The notes under the pieces are model-generated. The model worked only from the letters and a program-made list of their open reading frames with translations. It made no database searches and was not told the DNA's origin. Made by a program: the position numbers and the translations under genes. Shown in pieces: positions 44,996 through 54,077 of a DNA stretch of 64,000 nt. Every line of letters starts with the position of its first letter. Position 1 is the first letter of the stretch. The DNA comes from Halorubrum hochsteinianum (GTDB lineage Archaea; Halobacteriota; Halobacteria; Halobacteriales; Haloferacaceae), in assembly GCF_023702125.1 (NCBI RefSeq), contig NZ_CP098415.1, positions 1,426,001-1,490,000 of the forward strand, given 5' to 3'.

Positions 44996-46366
44996 TCAGA
45001 ACGTCTCCAGGTAGCGGTCCTCCTCCCACTGCGACACCTGGGTGAGGTACTCGCTGAACTCCTGGGACTTCGCCTCGGCGAACTTCTCGGAGGTGTGCGG
45101 GCCGAGCGCCTCCTGAAGCACCTCGTCGGCCTCCAGCTCCTCGACGGCGGCACCGAGGTTCGGCGGCAGCGTCTCGATGCCGTACTCCTCGCGCTTCTCG
45201 TCGTCGAACTCGTAGATGTCCTCGCGGACCGGGTCGCCGGGGTCGGCACCGGTCTTGATCCCGTCGAGCCCGGCGGCGATGAGCGACGCCATGCCGAGGT
45301 AGGGGTTACAGGACGGGTCGGGGCTGCGGACCTCGAAGCGGGCGGAGACGCCCGCGGCGTCCGGGACGCGGACGAGCGCCGAGCGGTTCGTGTCGGACCA
45401 CGCGACGTAGATCGGTGCCTCGTAGCCGGGCACCAGCCGCTTGTAGGAGTTCACGGTCGGGTTGGTGACGGCCGTGAACGCGGGCGCGTGCTCTAAGATG
45501 CCGCCCATGAACTGGTAGGCGGTCTCGCTCAGGTTGAACTCGTCGTCGTCGTCGGAGAACGCGTTGCCGTCCTCGTCGAACAGCGAGATGTGGCTGTGCA
45601 TGCCCGAGCCGTTGATGTCGGCGATCGGCTTGGGCATGAACGTCGCGTGCAGGTCGTGCTGCTCGGCGACCGCGCGGACGACGGCGCGGAACGTCGCGAT
45701 GTTGTCCGCGGTCGTGAGCGCGTCGTCGTACTTGAAGTTGATCTCGTGTTGGCCCTCGGCGACCTCGTGGTGGGAGGCCTCGATCTCGAAGCCCATCTTC
45801 TCCAGCGTGAAGATGATCTCCTTACGCACGTCGGACGCGAGGTCCTTCGGGGCGAGATCGAAGTAGCCGCCGTTGTCGTGGGGGATCGTCGTCGCGTTGC
45901 CGTCGTCGTCCTTCTCGAACAGGAAGAACTCCGGCTCGGGACCGATGGAGACGGAGTAGCCCATCTCCTCGGCCTCTTCGAGGACGCTCTTGAGCACCTG
46001 CCGCGGACCGCCGGCGAACGGCTCGCCGTCGGTGTCGACGATGTCGCAGATGAGCCGCGCGGCCCCGCTGTCGCCGTTCCCGTCGCTGCGCCACGGGAGC
46101 ACCGCGAACGTGTCGGGGTCGGGTACGAGCCGCATGTCCGACTCCTGAATGCGCACGAACCCCTCGATCGAGGAGCCGTCGAAGTAGATGCCCTCGGTGA
46201 ACGCCTTCTCCGCCTGGTGGGCGGGGACGGAGACGTTCTTCACGACGCCGAGGATGTCGGTGAACTGGAGCCGCAGGAAATCGATGTTCTGCTCTTCGAT
46301 CTCGTCGAGTACTGCCTGTTCCTCGGCCGTGAGGCCGCCGTCCGGTTTCGCGTGTTCGTCCGTCAT
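44996..46366 (-). CDS. glnA: glutamine synthetase
   Basis: This 456-residue glutamine synthetase I makes glutamine from glutamate, ammonia and [48 protein letters not shown] and [20 protein letters not shown] are the substrate and metal motifs. [20 protein letters not shown] and [15 protein letters not shown] follow. The ATG at 46366 lies downstream of a TATA element in the shared glnA/lrp region. An upstream in-frame extension is a shadow. The divergent lrp gene suggests local nitrogen-responsive control. Confidence 0.96.
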   Translation of the reverse strand: MTDEHAKPDGGLTAEEQAVLDEIEEQNIDFLRLQFTDILGVVKNVSVPAHQAEKAFTEGIYFDGSSIEGFVRIQESDMRLVPDPDTFAVLPWRSDGNGDSGAARLICDIVDTDGEPFAGGPRQVLKSVLEEAEEMGYSVSIGPEPEFFLFEKDDDGNATTIPHDNGGYFDLAPKDLASDVRKEIIFTLEKMGFEIEASHHEVAEGQHEINFKYDDALTTADNIATFRAVVRAVAEQHDLHATFMPKPIADINGSGMHSHISLFDEDGNAFSDDDDEFNLSETAYQFMGGILEHAPAFTAVTNPTVNSYKRLVPGYEAPIYVAWSDTNRSALVRVPDAAGVSARFEVRSPDPSCNPYLGMASLIAAGLDGIKTGADPGDPVREDIYEFDDEKREEYGIETLPPNLGAAVEELEADEVLQEALGPHTSEKFAEAKSQEFSEYLTQVSQWEEDRYLETF

Positions 46367-46456
46367 GTTCTGGACGTTTGATTCGTTATCTGCCAGTATA
46401 AAGGCCTTATCGCTTGGCGCATGAACCGCCGGGTGGGGAAATGTGCTGGACGTTCG
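46365..46456. promoter_or_regulatory. glnA/lrp divergent control region with a 16-bp direct repeat
   Basis: ATGTTCTGGACGTTTG (46365-46380) and ATGTGCTGGACGTTCG (46441-46456) share 14 of 16 bases in the same orientation, 76 bp apart. The first overlaps the glnA start and the second lies just before the lrp TATA (AAAATTCTAAA, about 46458-46468). Between them ATAAAGGCCTTAT provides back-to-back TATA-like signals, with TTTATA serving glnA. The repeats are candidate Lrp binding sites. Confidence 0.55.
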
Positions 46457-46492
46457 TAAAATTCTAAACCCCCGGAAGCGTGATCGGTTGTG

Positions 46493-46954
46493 ATGACGTA
46501 CGAAAACCTCGACGCGATGCTCATCAACTCCCTGCTCAGTAACGGCCGCGCGAGCCTTCGGAGCCTCGGGGACGAACTGGACGTCTCGGTGACGACGGTG
46601 TCGAACCACCTCCGCGACCTCGAAGAGGAAGGGGTCATTCAGGGATACACGCCCGTCGTCGACTACGACAAGCTCGGCTACGACGTGACGGCCGTCCTCC
46701 AGCTCAAGGTCGAGGGGAGCGCGCTGCCGGACGTCACCGAGAAACTGCGGCAGGAGAAACAGATGGTGAGCGTCTACGAGGTCACCGGCGACTACGACGT
46801 GATCGCGATCGGGAAGTTCACCGACACGGACGGGATGAACGACCAGATCAAGTCGATCCTCACGGACGCGGACATCCGCGAGTCGAACACGAGCGTCGTC
46901 CTGAACGCGGTCACCGAGAACGCGCAGTTCGACCTCGACGTCGACGAGGAGTGA
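46493..46954 (+). CDS. lrp: Lrp/AsnC-family transcriptional regulator
   Basis: This 153-residue regulator has an N-terminal winged helix ([20 protein letters not shown]) and a C-terminal RAM effector-binding domain ([18 protein letters not shown]). Such regulators form octamers that bind DNA in response to amino acids. It is divergent from glnA, an arrangement known in Halobacterium, so control of glutamine synthetase is likely. The ATG at 46493 is preferred over a GTG one codon upstream. Confidence 0.92.
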   Translation: MTYENLDAMLINSLLSNGRASLRSLGDELDVSVTTVSNHLRDLEEEGVIQGYTPVVDYDKLGYDVTAVLQLKVEGSALPDVTEKLRQEKQMVSVYEVTGDYDVIAIGKFTDTDGMNDQIKSILTDADIRESNTSVVLNAVTENAQFDLDVDEE

Positions 46955-46975
46955 CTCGGCCGACGGTCTAGCCCG

Positions 46976-48199
46976 TTACTCCCGCTTCGCGGCCGCCTCC
47001 AGCGCCTCCACCGCCGGGAGCGGCTCGCCCGTCAGCGCGCGGATGTACGCCCCGCCGGCGATGGAGACGTGCGAGAACTCGTCCTCGCTCATGCCGTACA
47101 TCTCGATGGCCCGGGAGGTGTCGCCGCCGCCGACGACCGAGAAGCAGTCGGTCTCGGCGATGGCTTCGAGGACGCCGACCGTCCCGTCCGCGAACCGCTC
47201 GTCCTCGAAGACGCCGAGCGCGCCCTTCACGAAGACGGCGTCGGACTCGCGGATCGCCGGCTCGTAGTCGGCGACGGTCTCCGGGCCGACGTCGAGGTAC
47301 CCCTCGGTCTTCTCGTCGATGTCGTCGACGGCGACCTCCGCGCGGTCGCCGTCGGGGCCCTCGTACGCGAGGTCGCTCGCCAGCCGGATCGCGTCGCCGC
47401 GCTCGTCGAGCACCGACTCGATCAGTTCGCGGTTCCGTTCCCACTGCTCGTCGAACAGGTCCATCTCCCCCACGTCGTGACCGACGGGGTGGCCCGCGGC
47501 GCGCAGGAACAGTTCGCCCGCGACGCCGCCGAGCAGGAAGCGGTCCACCTTCTCGTCTAAGGCGTCCATCACGCCGATCACGTCCGTCGCCTTCGTCCCG
47601 CCGACGACCATCGTCACCGGACCGTCGAACTCGCGGGTGGCGATGGCGGTGTTCGCCTCGTACTCGGTCTCCATCACGCGGCCCGCGTACGACGGGAGGG
47701 CGAGCGGGAAGCCGACCAGCGAGGCGTGCTTCCGGTGGGCGGCCGAGTAGGCGTCGTTGACGTACGCGTCGAAGCGCGGCGCGAGCGTCTCGACGAACTC
47801 GGTCGCGGCCTTCTCCTCGGGCGACTCCTTCGGCAGTTCGCCGTCGCACATCCGGGTGTTCTCCAAGAGGAGGACCTCGCCTGCGCCGAGCGCGTCGATC
47901 GCGTCCAGCGCCTCGTCGCCGTAGGTGTCGGCGACGAACGCCACGTCGCGGCCGACGTGGTCGGCGAGGATCGCCGCGTGGCCCGCGAGCGTGGTGAAGT
48001 CGTCGCGGCCGGGGCGGCCCTGATGGGCCATGAGCACGACGCGGTGGCCGGCCTCGGCCAGTTCGCGGACGGTCCGCGCGTGGCGCTCGAACCGGCGGTT
48101 GTCCTGCGGTTCGCCGTCCTCGACCGGGGAGTTGAGGTCGAGCCGGACGAGGACGCGTTTGTCTGTCGGGAGGTCGTCGATGGTGTCGAAATCTGTCAT
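46976..48199 (-). CDS. pgk: phosphoglycerate kinase
   Basis: This 407-residue phosphoglycerate kinase interconverts 1,3-bisphosphoglycerate and 3-phosphoglycerate with ADP/ATP. VRLDLNSPVEDGEPQDNRRF, LMAHQGRPGRDDF, ENTRMC and the C-terminal VVGGGDTSRAIEMYG with VSIAGGAYIRALTGE are conserved. A TACTTAG element lies about 30 nt upstream. It sits directly downstream of gap on the same strand, but with its own promoter. Confidence 0.96.
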   Translation of the reverse strand: MTDFDTIDDLPTDKRVLVRLDLNSPVEDGEPQDNRRFERHARTVRELAEAGHRVVLMAHQGRPGRDDFTTLAGHAAILADHVGRDVAFVADTYGDEALDAIDALGAGEVLLLENTRMCDGELPKESPEEKAATEFVETLAPRFDAYVNDAYSAAHRKHASLVGFPLALPSYAGRVMETEYEANTAIATREFDGPVTMVVGGTKATDVIGVMDALDEKVDRFLLGGVAGELFLRAAGHPVGHDVGEMDLFDEQWERNRELIESVLDERGDAIRLASDLAYEGPDGDRAEVAVDDIDEKTEGYLDVGPETVADYEPAIRESDAVFVKGALGVFEDERFADGTVGVLEAIAETDCFSVVGGGDTSRAIEMYGMSEDEFSHVSIAGGAYIRALTGEPLPAVEALEAAAKRE

Positions 48200-48311
48200 G
48201 GGTGGACTGTCGTCGATGAACTACTTAGTGGTGGGTTTCCGAACGACGCTGCGGTCGCGCGCCGGAGGGAAGCGGTCGCGATCGGTCGCTACTACGCCGC
48301 AAACCGGCCGC

Positions 48312-49364
48312 TTACGCCTCGTCGTGGACGTACGCGGCCATGTCGAGCATCCGGTTCGAGAAGCCGTACTCGTTGTCGTACCAGGTGAGAATCTTCAGCA
48401 GCTTCCCCCCGGCGATGACGTTCGTTGACTGGAGGTCAACGTAGCTGGAGAAGGGGAGACCGACGATGTCCGAGGAGACGACCTCGTCGTCTGTGTAGCC
48501 GAGGACGCCCGCGAGCGGGCCGGAGTCCGCCGCGTCGCGGAAGGCGGCGTTGACCTCCTCCTCGGTGACCTGCTCGTCGAGGCTGACGACGAACTCGGTG
48601 ATGGAGCCGGTCGGCACCGGGACGCGCATCGCCATGCCGTCGATCTTCCCCTCCAGCTGCGGGAGAACCTCCTGGGCCGCGCCGGCGGCACCGGTCGAGG
48701 TGGGGACGATGTTCTCGGCGGCCGCGCGCCCGCGGCGGCGCTTCGACATCGGGCCGTCGATGAGGCTCTGCGAACCGGTGTACGCGTGGACGGTGGTGAG
48801 GGTGCCGGCGTCGATGCCGAACTCCGCGTCGAGCACCTTCGCGACCGGCGTGATGGAGTTCGTCGTACAGGAGGCGTTCGAGATCACGTCGTCGCCCTCG
48901 TACTCGTCGTGGTTGACGCCGTAGACGAGCTGTTTGACCGGCTTCTCGCCCTTCGGCGGGGCGGAGATGATCACGGTGTCCGCGCCGCCGTCGAGGTGCG
49001 CGCTCGCGTCGTCGCGGGTGCGGAAGATCCCCGTACACTCCAAGGCGACGTCGACGTCGAGCTCGTCCCACGGGAGGTCGGCGGGGTCCTGGACGTTGAA
49101 CAGCGGGACCGAGGTGTCGCCGACCGTCAGCTCCTCGCCGTCGCGCTCGACGCCGTCGAGCCGGCCCATGACGGTGTCGTACTTCGCGAGGTAGCCCATG
49201 TCGTCGACGTCCATCACGTCGTTGATCCCGACGAGTTCGATCCGCGGGTTCTCCAACACCGCCCGGAACACGTTGCGCCCGATGCGACCGAAGCCGTTGA
49301 GCCCCACTCGAACGACCTCGTCGTCGCTCACGTCGTCGCCGGCCGCCAGGTTCGATTTACTCAT
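48312..49364 (-). CDS. gap: glyceraldehyde-3-phosphate dehydrogenase, bacterial type (type I)
   Basis: This 350-residue phosphorylating GAPDH has NAD-binding VGLNGFGRIGRNVFRAVLE, the catalytic ISNASCTTNSITPVAKVL, and C-terminal LLKILTWYDNEYGFSNRMLD. This bacterial-like class is used in haloarchaeal glycolysis, while the archaeal type serves gluconeogenesis. The N-terminus carries an extra 14 acidic residues. An ATTTAAG TATA element (about 49390-49397) lies about 28 nt before the ATG. It is followed by pgk, so consecutive glycolytic steps are clustered. Confidence 0.95.
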   Translation of the reverse strand: MSKSNLAAGDDVSDDEVVRVGLNGFGRIGRNVFRAVLENPRIELVGINDVMDVDDMGYLAKYDTVMGRLDGVERDGEELTVGDTSVPLFNVQDPADLPWDELDVDVALECTGIFRTRDDASAHLDGGADTVIISAPPKGEKPVKQLVYGVNHDEYEGDDVISNASCTTNSITPVAKVLDAEFGIDAGTLTTVHAYTGSQSLIDGPMSKRRRGRAAAENIVPTSTGAAGAAQEVLPQLEGKIDGMAMRVPVPTGSITEFVVSLDEQVTEEEVNAAFRDAADSGPLAGVLGYTDDEVVSSDIVGLPFSSYVDLQSTNVIAGGKLLKILTWYDNEYGFSNRMLDMAAYVHDEA

Positions 49365-49572
49365 GTCCGAAAAAGCTGAGACGCAACTACTTAAATCCGG
49401 CTCAGTCGCCCGGAGATCGTCATAATCGTTCGAATTTGTTACGAACGCCGGCCGAACGCGAGCGGTGATCCCGGCGCTCGCCGGCGGCCGTCACCCCGCT
49501 CGCGCGGGGCGGGTAGCGGCCGATACGGCGACCGACAGAAGGCTTATCGGGGTCACCGACCTCACGGGAGGT

Positions 49573-49953
49573 ATGGACAGAGACGACCGCGACGATCCGT
49601 TCGGAGACTTCTTCGAGGAGATCGAGCGGATGATGAACGAGATGGCCAACGCGAACGGGCCGTCGGCCGACGACGCCGGGTTCGGCGACGACACCCACGT
49701 CGACGCCTACACCACCGAGGAGTCGGTGCGTCTCGTCGCCGACCTCCCCGCCGTCTCGAAGGAGGACCTCTCGCTGCGCTGTGACGGCGACGCGCTCACC
49801 ATCTCCGCGGTCTCGGACCGGCGCGAGTACGACGAGACCGTCGACCTCCCCGCCCCCGTCGACGAGCACTCCGCGGACGCGACGTTCAACAACGGCGTGC
49901 TGGAGGTCTCGTTCGACCGCGCCGACGACAGCGCGTCGATCGATCTGGTCTGA
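49573..49953 (+). CDS. Hsp20/alpha-crystallin-like protein
   Basis: This 126-residue protein looks like a diverged small heat-shock protein. An acidic helical N-terminus with FFEEIERMMNEMANANG precedes a beta-rich domain (VRLVADLPAVSKEDLSLRCD and FNNGVLEVSFDRADD). The FNNGVLEV stretch matches the Hsp20 NGVLEVxF motif. The usual C-terminal IxI motif is absent. A GGCTTATCG TATA element lies 27 nt before the ATG. Confidence 0.82.
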   Translation: MDRDDRDDPFGDFFEEIERMMNEMANANGPSADDAGFGDDTHVDAYTTEESVRLVADLPAVSKEDLSLRCDGDALTISAVSDRREYDETVDLPAPVDEHSADATFNNGVLEVSFDRADDSASIDLV

Positions 49954-49974
49954 TCCGGCTCGGACTCCCCACTT

Positions 49975-50883
49975 TCACTCCCGCTCCGCGGTCCGGCGGA
50001 TCAGCGCCGCGAACCGGTCGTAGAAGTCGTCCTCGTACTTCGTCGCGGCGTCGACGGTCGGTCGGGCGTTCGTCTCGTTGACGACGAGTCGGTCGTCCGT
50101 CTCCAGCAGGTCGACGCCGAGGTAGTCGATCCCGAGCGCCTCGGCCGCGCGCTCGGCGAGGTCGCGGGCCTCGGGGTCGAGGTCGACGCCGCGGGCCGTC
50201 GCGCCCCGGTGGACGTTGTGCTTCCAGCGCCCGGCCGCGAGCGCGTCGGCGTCGAGTTCGCGCCGCACCGCCCCCGCGCACTCCCCGTCGACGACCATCG
50301 CTCGGTAGTCGCGCGCGTCCGGCAGGAACTCCTGGATCAGGAACGACTTGTCGCCGGTCGCGCGGTAGTCGTGGATCAGGTTCAGGTAGTCGACGACGCC
50401 CAGAAGCGAGTCGGGGTCGGTCGCGGTCGCGACGCCCACCCCTCGCGTCGCGGAGTTCGGCTTCACGACGACGGGGTACGAGAATCCCTCGACCGCATCG
50501 ACGACGACCGACTCGTCGACGGGGTTCGAGACGAGCGTCGTCCGGGGCGTGGGGAGTCCGGCGGCGTCGAGTCTCGCCAGCACGCCGGCCTTGTTCCGCG
50601 AGGTGACGACCGCGTCGCGGCCGTTCACCCACGGGACGCCGAGTCGCTCGTCGACCACCGCCCCCTCCATCAGCCGGGTGGGATAGACGAGTCCGACGTC
50701 GAAGCCGTCGAACTCGCCAGGGATGTCCGCGCTCGCAACGTCCGCGCTCTCGTCGTCCCCGCCCGAGACCCGGAGCGACCGCTCCTTCGCTCGGACGTGG
50801 CCGACCTCGATGCCGCGCTCCGCGAGCGGCCCGCGCACGCGCTCGAACGTCTCAGCGTCGGTGGTCATCGCGAGCCGGAGCAT
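49975..50883 (-). CDS. RimK-type ATP-grasp ligase
   Basis: This 302-residue ATP-grasp protein resembles RimK/LysX, which add an amino acid (for example glutamate) to a carboxyl group. ATP-grasp features are VVVKPNSATRGVGV (glycine-rich loop), FLIQEFLPDARDYRAMVVDG, and the metal-binding VNETNARPTVDAATK. The substrate cannot be determined. The ATG at 50883 follows a strong TATA element (TTTTTAAG) by 28 nt. Upstream on the same strand lies repeat copy D. Confidence 0.88.
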   Translation of the reverse strand: MLRLAMTTDAETFERVRGPLAERGIEVGHVRAKERSLRVSGGDDESADVASADIPGEFDGFDVGLVYPTRLMEGAVVDERLGVPWVNGRDAVVTSRNKAGVLARLDAAGLPTPRTTLVSNPVDESVVVDAVEGFSYPVVVKPNSATRGVGVATATDPDSLLGVVDYLNLIHDYRATGDKSFLIQEFLPDARDYRAMVVDGECAGAVRRELDADALAAGRWKHNVHRGATARGVDLDPEARDLAERAAEALGIDYLGVDLLETDDRLVVNETNARPTVDAATKYEDDFYDRFAALIRRTAERE

Positions 50884-50938
50884 AGCCGTGTTCCGGGTCG
50901 ATCGGACTTAAAAACCGCGCGAGCGGTCGGAGCTATCG

Positions 50939-51243
50939 GCGGTGGCGCGTTCCTCCGAGCGTGCCGCCGAAGGCGGCCGCGAGGAGCACGCGCGAGGGAC
51001 GCCGCGAACGCCCGGAGGGCGTGAGCGGCGAGGTTGGGGAGGCGTGAGGTGCTGTGTGAAGCAGTCGGGCCGGACTTAAATGGGCAGTCGCGAGGCGGGC
51101 GCAGGCGACGCAAGCAGCGTGGCGCTACGCGCCACGGACAGCCGGCGGCGAAGCCGCCGGCGACACCACAGGAGCGAGTAAAACGAGCGACGAGGAGCAC
51201 AGCGAGTGTCCGCCCGCCTCGCGACTGGGGCCGGCGGTGTTCG
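50939..51243 (-). repeat. dispersed structured intergenic element, copy D
   Basis: This is the most complete copy, on the minus strand between aIF1A and the RimK-like gene. The perfect 17-bp long-range inverted repeat CAGTCGCGAGGCGGGCG (51084-51100) and its complement (51211-51227) encloses a GCCGGCGGC-type hairpin (about 51142-51162) and a GTGGCGC-type hairpin (about 51119-51135). The terminal hairpin GCCGCC-GAA-GGCGGC (50963-50977) and end module GCGGTGGCG (50939-50947) match the other copies in position but not in stem sequence. Confidence 0.88.
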
Positions 51244-51322
51244 TCGTCGCTCTCCTACCGACGATTGGCAAGCGATTGGCTGGGACCTCGACGCCGTTCA
51301 CCGTCGATCCGCGCGAAACCGC

Positions 51323-51613
51323 TTATTGTAGGTGACCTTCCTCGCGGAGCTGTTCCGCCTCGCTCTTCTCGTAGCGCCACGAGATGTCGGCCTTCTCGTC
51401 CTGCCAGTCCCACGGCTCGACGAGGACGATGTCGTCTTCGCGGATCCACACGCGCTTTTGCATCCGGCCGGGGATACGCGCGGTTCGCTCGTTCCCGTCC
51501 GCACAGCGGACCTTGACGCGGTTCGCGCCGAGCATCTCGACGACCTCCGCGAACACCTCGTCGTCGTCGGGCATCCGGAGGTCGTTCCGACCGCTGCCGT
51601 CTCCGTTGCTCAT
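51323..51613 (-). CDS. eif1a: translation initiation factor aIF1A
   Basis: This is the 96-residue archaeal IF1A, an OB-fold protein that binds the 30S A site during initiation. [40 protein letters not shown] and [15 protein letters not shown] are universal in the family. A CTTTATTT TATA element (about 51640-51649) lies upstream of the ATG. Its promoter is divergent from that of the small membrane gene, and its 3' end runs towards repeat copy D. Confidence 0.96.
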   Translation of the reverse strand: MSNGDGSGRNDLRMPDDDEVFAEVVEMLGANRVKVRCADGNERTARIPGRMQKRVWIREDDIVLVEPWDWQDEKADISWRYEKSEAEQLREEGHLQ

Positions 51614-51709
51614 GCGTACCCGGCCATACGCGCTCGCCGAAATAAAAGGGCCGCTCTCCGTCGGGACCGAAACGGCCCTTTTACCTCACCGGACCGCGGA
51701 CCCGACCAC

Positions 51710-51889
51710 ATGCGCGACACGCTCGGACTCGAAGGCATCGTCGGCGTCCTCGTCGTCTTCGCCGGAATCGGCATCCTGACCCTCCACGACCCGGTCGTCG
51801 CCGGCGCGCTGATGGTGGTTCTGGCCGGCCTCGCGCTGATCGCGAAGGGACTGACCGACACCGTCATGCGGTCGTTCGGACTGAAGTGA
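51710..51889 (+). CDS. tiny two-helix membrane protein
   Basis: This gene of 59 residues has two membrane helices (GIVGVLVVFAGIGILTLHDP and VAGALMVVLAGLALIAKGL) and a short end TVMRSFGLK. I recognise the general form as a conserved haloarchaeal small membrane family with no known role. A CCTTTTACC TATA element lies about 28 nt before the ATG, which supports real expression. Confidence 0.8.
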   Translation: MRDTLGLEGIVGVLVVFAGIGILTLHDPVVAGALMVVLAGLALIAKGLTDTVMRSFGLK

Positions 51890-51952
51890 GCCGGGCGCGA
51901 CGTTCACCGTTCTCTCGAAAGAGTCATAATGATCGACCGTCCCTCGTGGGGT

Positions 51953-52198
51953 ATGGTCGAAGTACCCGCCGTCGCGGTCGAACTCGCCGAACTCCTCGTC
52001 GTCACGCTGGGTGCCGGCGTCGCGTCCGTGCTCGGCGTCGTGCTCGAACAGTTCGGACTCTCCGCCGTCTCCGGCGGCGACCTCGTGCTCGGCGCGTGGG
52101 CCGTCGGCATGGGCCTGATCGCGCTGTACGTGGGCCTCGTCGGGCTCGGCTACGAGCAGGCGGTCCCGCGGCTGCGGCGGCTCGCGACCGGCGAATAG
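51953..52198 (+). CDS. small two-helix membrane protein
   Basis: This is an 81-residue protein with two long hydrophobic helices (about 5-30 and 44-68), ending in a basic PRLRRLATGE tail. The family is not recognised with certainty. A TATA-like CATAATG at about 51926 lies 27 nt before the ATG at 51953, so the in-frame ATG at 51929 is probably not used. Confidence 0.75.
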   Translation: MVEVPAVAVELAELLVVTLGAGVASVLGVVLEQFGLSAVSGGDLVLGAWAVGMGLIALYVGLVGLGYEQAVPRLRRLATGE

Positions 52199-52238
52199 GC
52201 GGTCCGGCTCTCCGGCGACGGTTTCCCTCCGCCCACGG

Positions 52239-53975
52239 CTACAACTCCCCCGCCGCCGCCAGTTCGCGCACTCGGGCCGCGCGCTCGCGGATCTCCGCCC
52301 ACTCCGCGTCGTCTTTCCCGTCGACGTGCGAGTACATCAGCCCCATCCGCCCGGTGCCGCGGAGCGTCTCCTCGTTCTCCTTCAGGAAGTCCCAGTAGAG
52401 CGCGTTGAACGGACACGCGCCCTCGCCCGTCGTCCGCGAGACGGCGTACGGGCAGTCGGCGCAGTGGTCGCTCATCCGGTTGACGTAGCTCCCCGAGGAG
52501 GCGTACGGCTTCGAGGAGAGCACGTCCGTGCCGAACGACCCCATCGCGACGACGTTCGGCGTCGTCACCCAGTGGTATGCGTCGACGAAGCCGAGGTGGA
52601 ACCACTCGTTCAGGTCGGCGGGGTTCGCGCCGTAGATCAGCGCGAAGTTCGACAGCACCATCAGCCGCTCGATGTGGTGGGCGTAGCCGAACTCGCGGAC
52701 GTGGCCCACGGCCTCCGAGAGACACTCCATGTCGGTCTCGCCGTCCCAGTAGGCCGGCGGGAGCTCCCGCCGTTGTTCCAGCCGGTTCGCGTCGGCCAAC
52801 TCCGGCATCGCCTCTCGGTAGACGTGGCGCACGAACTCCCGCCAGCCGATCACCTGCCGTATGAACCCCTCCGCGGCGTTGAGCGGGACCGGGACGGGGT
52901 CGTCGCTCCCCGCTTCGCCCCCGTTTCCCGGACCTCCGCTCCCGGTCGCGCCGTCGCCGAACTCGTCGAGCGAGGTCGCTCCGGCGTCCGCGTCGCCGTG
53001 TTCCTCGGGGTCGTACGCGCCCGGCTCGACGCCCCGCTCCTCGTAAGCGCGCTCGACCGCCCGGACCGGCTCGCGCGGGTCGAGCAGTCCGAGGTTGATC
53101 GCCGGCGAGAGCAGCGAGTGCGAGAGGAACGGCTCGCCGCCGACCATCGCGTCCTGATACCGGCCGAACGCGGGCAGCCCCTCGCGGACGAACCGGTCGA
53201 GCGCCCTCTGCGCTTCCTCGCGGGTGACCGGCCATGCGAACCCGTCGAGCGAGTCGTTCCCCCACGTGTCGAACCGCTCGCGGACCCACGCGTGGGTCTC
53301 GCGGGTCAGCTCGTCCGGCTCGAACGTCGGCCGCGCGGGCGGCTCCCAGTCGTCGGGCGGCGTCTCCTGGTTCGCGTCGTCGTAGTTCCACTCACCGCCG
53401 ACCGGGTCGCCGTCGTCCATCAACACGCCCGTCTCCCGGCGGACGTGCCGGTACCAGTTCTCCTGTCGGTAGCCGCGGTCGGCGGCCCCGTCCGGACCGA
53501 TATCGGTCTCCTCGCCGCCGGCCCACGACCGCCAGTCGGCCGGAGTCGTCCAGAACAGCTCGTTGTCGACGAGTTCGAGGCTCCCGCCGCGCTCGGCGAC
53601 CAGTTCGCGGAGCCGGTCGCCGGCCCCGTGGCTCGCGGGCCGCATGAGCCGCAGGTCGGGCGCGTCGCCGTCGCCGTCCGTCCCCGCCGAGCGCTCGGCG
53701 AAGAACTCGTCGAGCCCGTCGCCGAACGACGGAGCCCGCACGTACGTCACGTCGTGACCGCGCTCGCGGAGTCGGTCCCGGAAGTGCCGCATCGCGGAGA
53801 ACACCAGCGTCAGCTTGTGCGCGTGGTACGGCTTCCGGTCGGCGAAGCCGTGCGCCTCGATCAAAAGTACCTCGTCGGCGTCGTCGAGGACGTCGAGGTC
53901 GGGGTTGAGCTGGTCGCCGAGCAGCCAGCAGGTCGTCCGGTCGCTCACATCGATCAACACGGGAGCCAGCGGCAT
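52239..53975 (-). CDS. photolyase/cryptochrome-related protein with Fe-S cluster ligands
   Basis: This 578-residue protein matches the deoxyribodipyrimidine photolyase-related (FeS-BCP/CryB/PhrB-like) group, which repairs (6-4) photoproducts or senses light. The N-terminal Rossmann part is TTCWLLGDQLNPDLDVLDDA. The FAD domain includes EWFHLGFVDAYHWVTTPNVV and GSYVNRMSDHCADCPYA. Four cysteines (one in DMECLSEA, two in CADC, one in GACPF) fit the [4Fe-4S] ligand pattern. An acidic insert with Gly lies around residue 330. It could serve UV repair in a sunlit brine. Confidence 0.9.
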   Translation of the reverse strand: MPLAPVLIDVSDRTTCWLLGDQLNPDLDVLDDADEVLLIEAHGFADRKPYHAHKLTLVFSAMRHFRDRLRERGHDVTYVRAPSFGDGLDEFFAERSAGTDGDGDAPDLRLMRPASHGAGDRLRELVAERGGSLELVDNELFWTTPADWRSWAGGEETDIGPDGAADRGYRQENWYRHVRRETGVLMDDGDPVGGEWNYDDANQETPPDDWEPPARPTFEPDELTRETHAWVRERFDTWGNDSLDGFAWPVTREEAQRALDRFVREGLPAFGRYQDAMVGGEPFLSHSLLSPAINLGLLDPREPVRAVERAYEERGVEPGAYDPEEHGDADAGATSLDEFGDGATGSGGPGNGGEAGSDDPVPVPLNAAEGFIRQVIGWREFVRHVYREAMPELADANRLEQRRELPPAYWDGETDMECLSEAVGHVREFGYAHHIERLMVLSNFALIYGANPADLNEWFHLGFVDAYHWVTTPNVVAMGSFGTDVLSSKPYASSGSYVNRMSDHCADCPYAVSRTTGEGACPFNALYWDFLKENEETLRGTGRMGLMYSHVDGKDDAEWAEIRERAARVRELAAAGEL

Positions 53976-54077
53976 AGCTCCGGCGGCGCGCCCGCGTACG
54001 GAGCCGCTCGCGACTCCCGTGCGCCTCGAGATCGCCGCCGCGCGTAGCTTTTTATCTCGCCTCGAACTGATCCGCGT

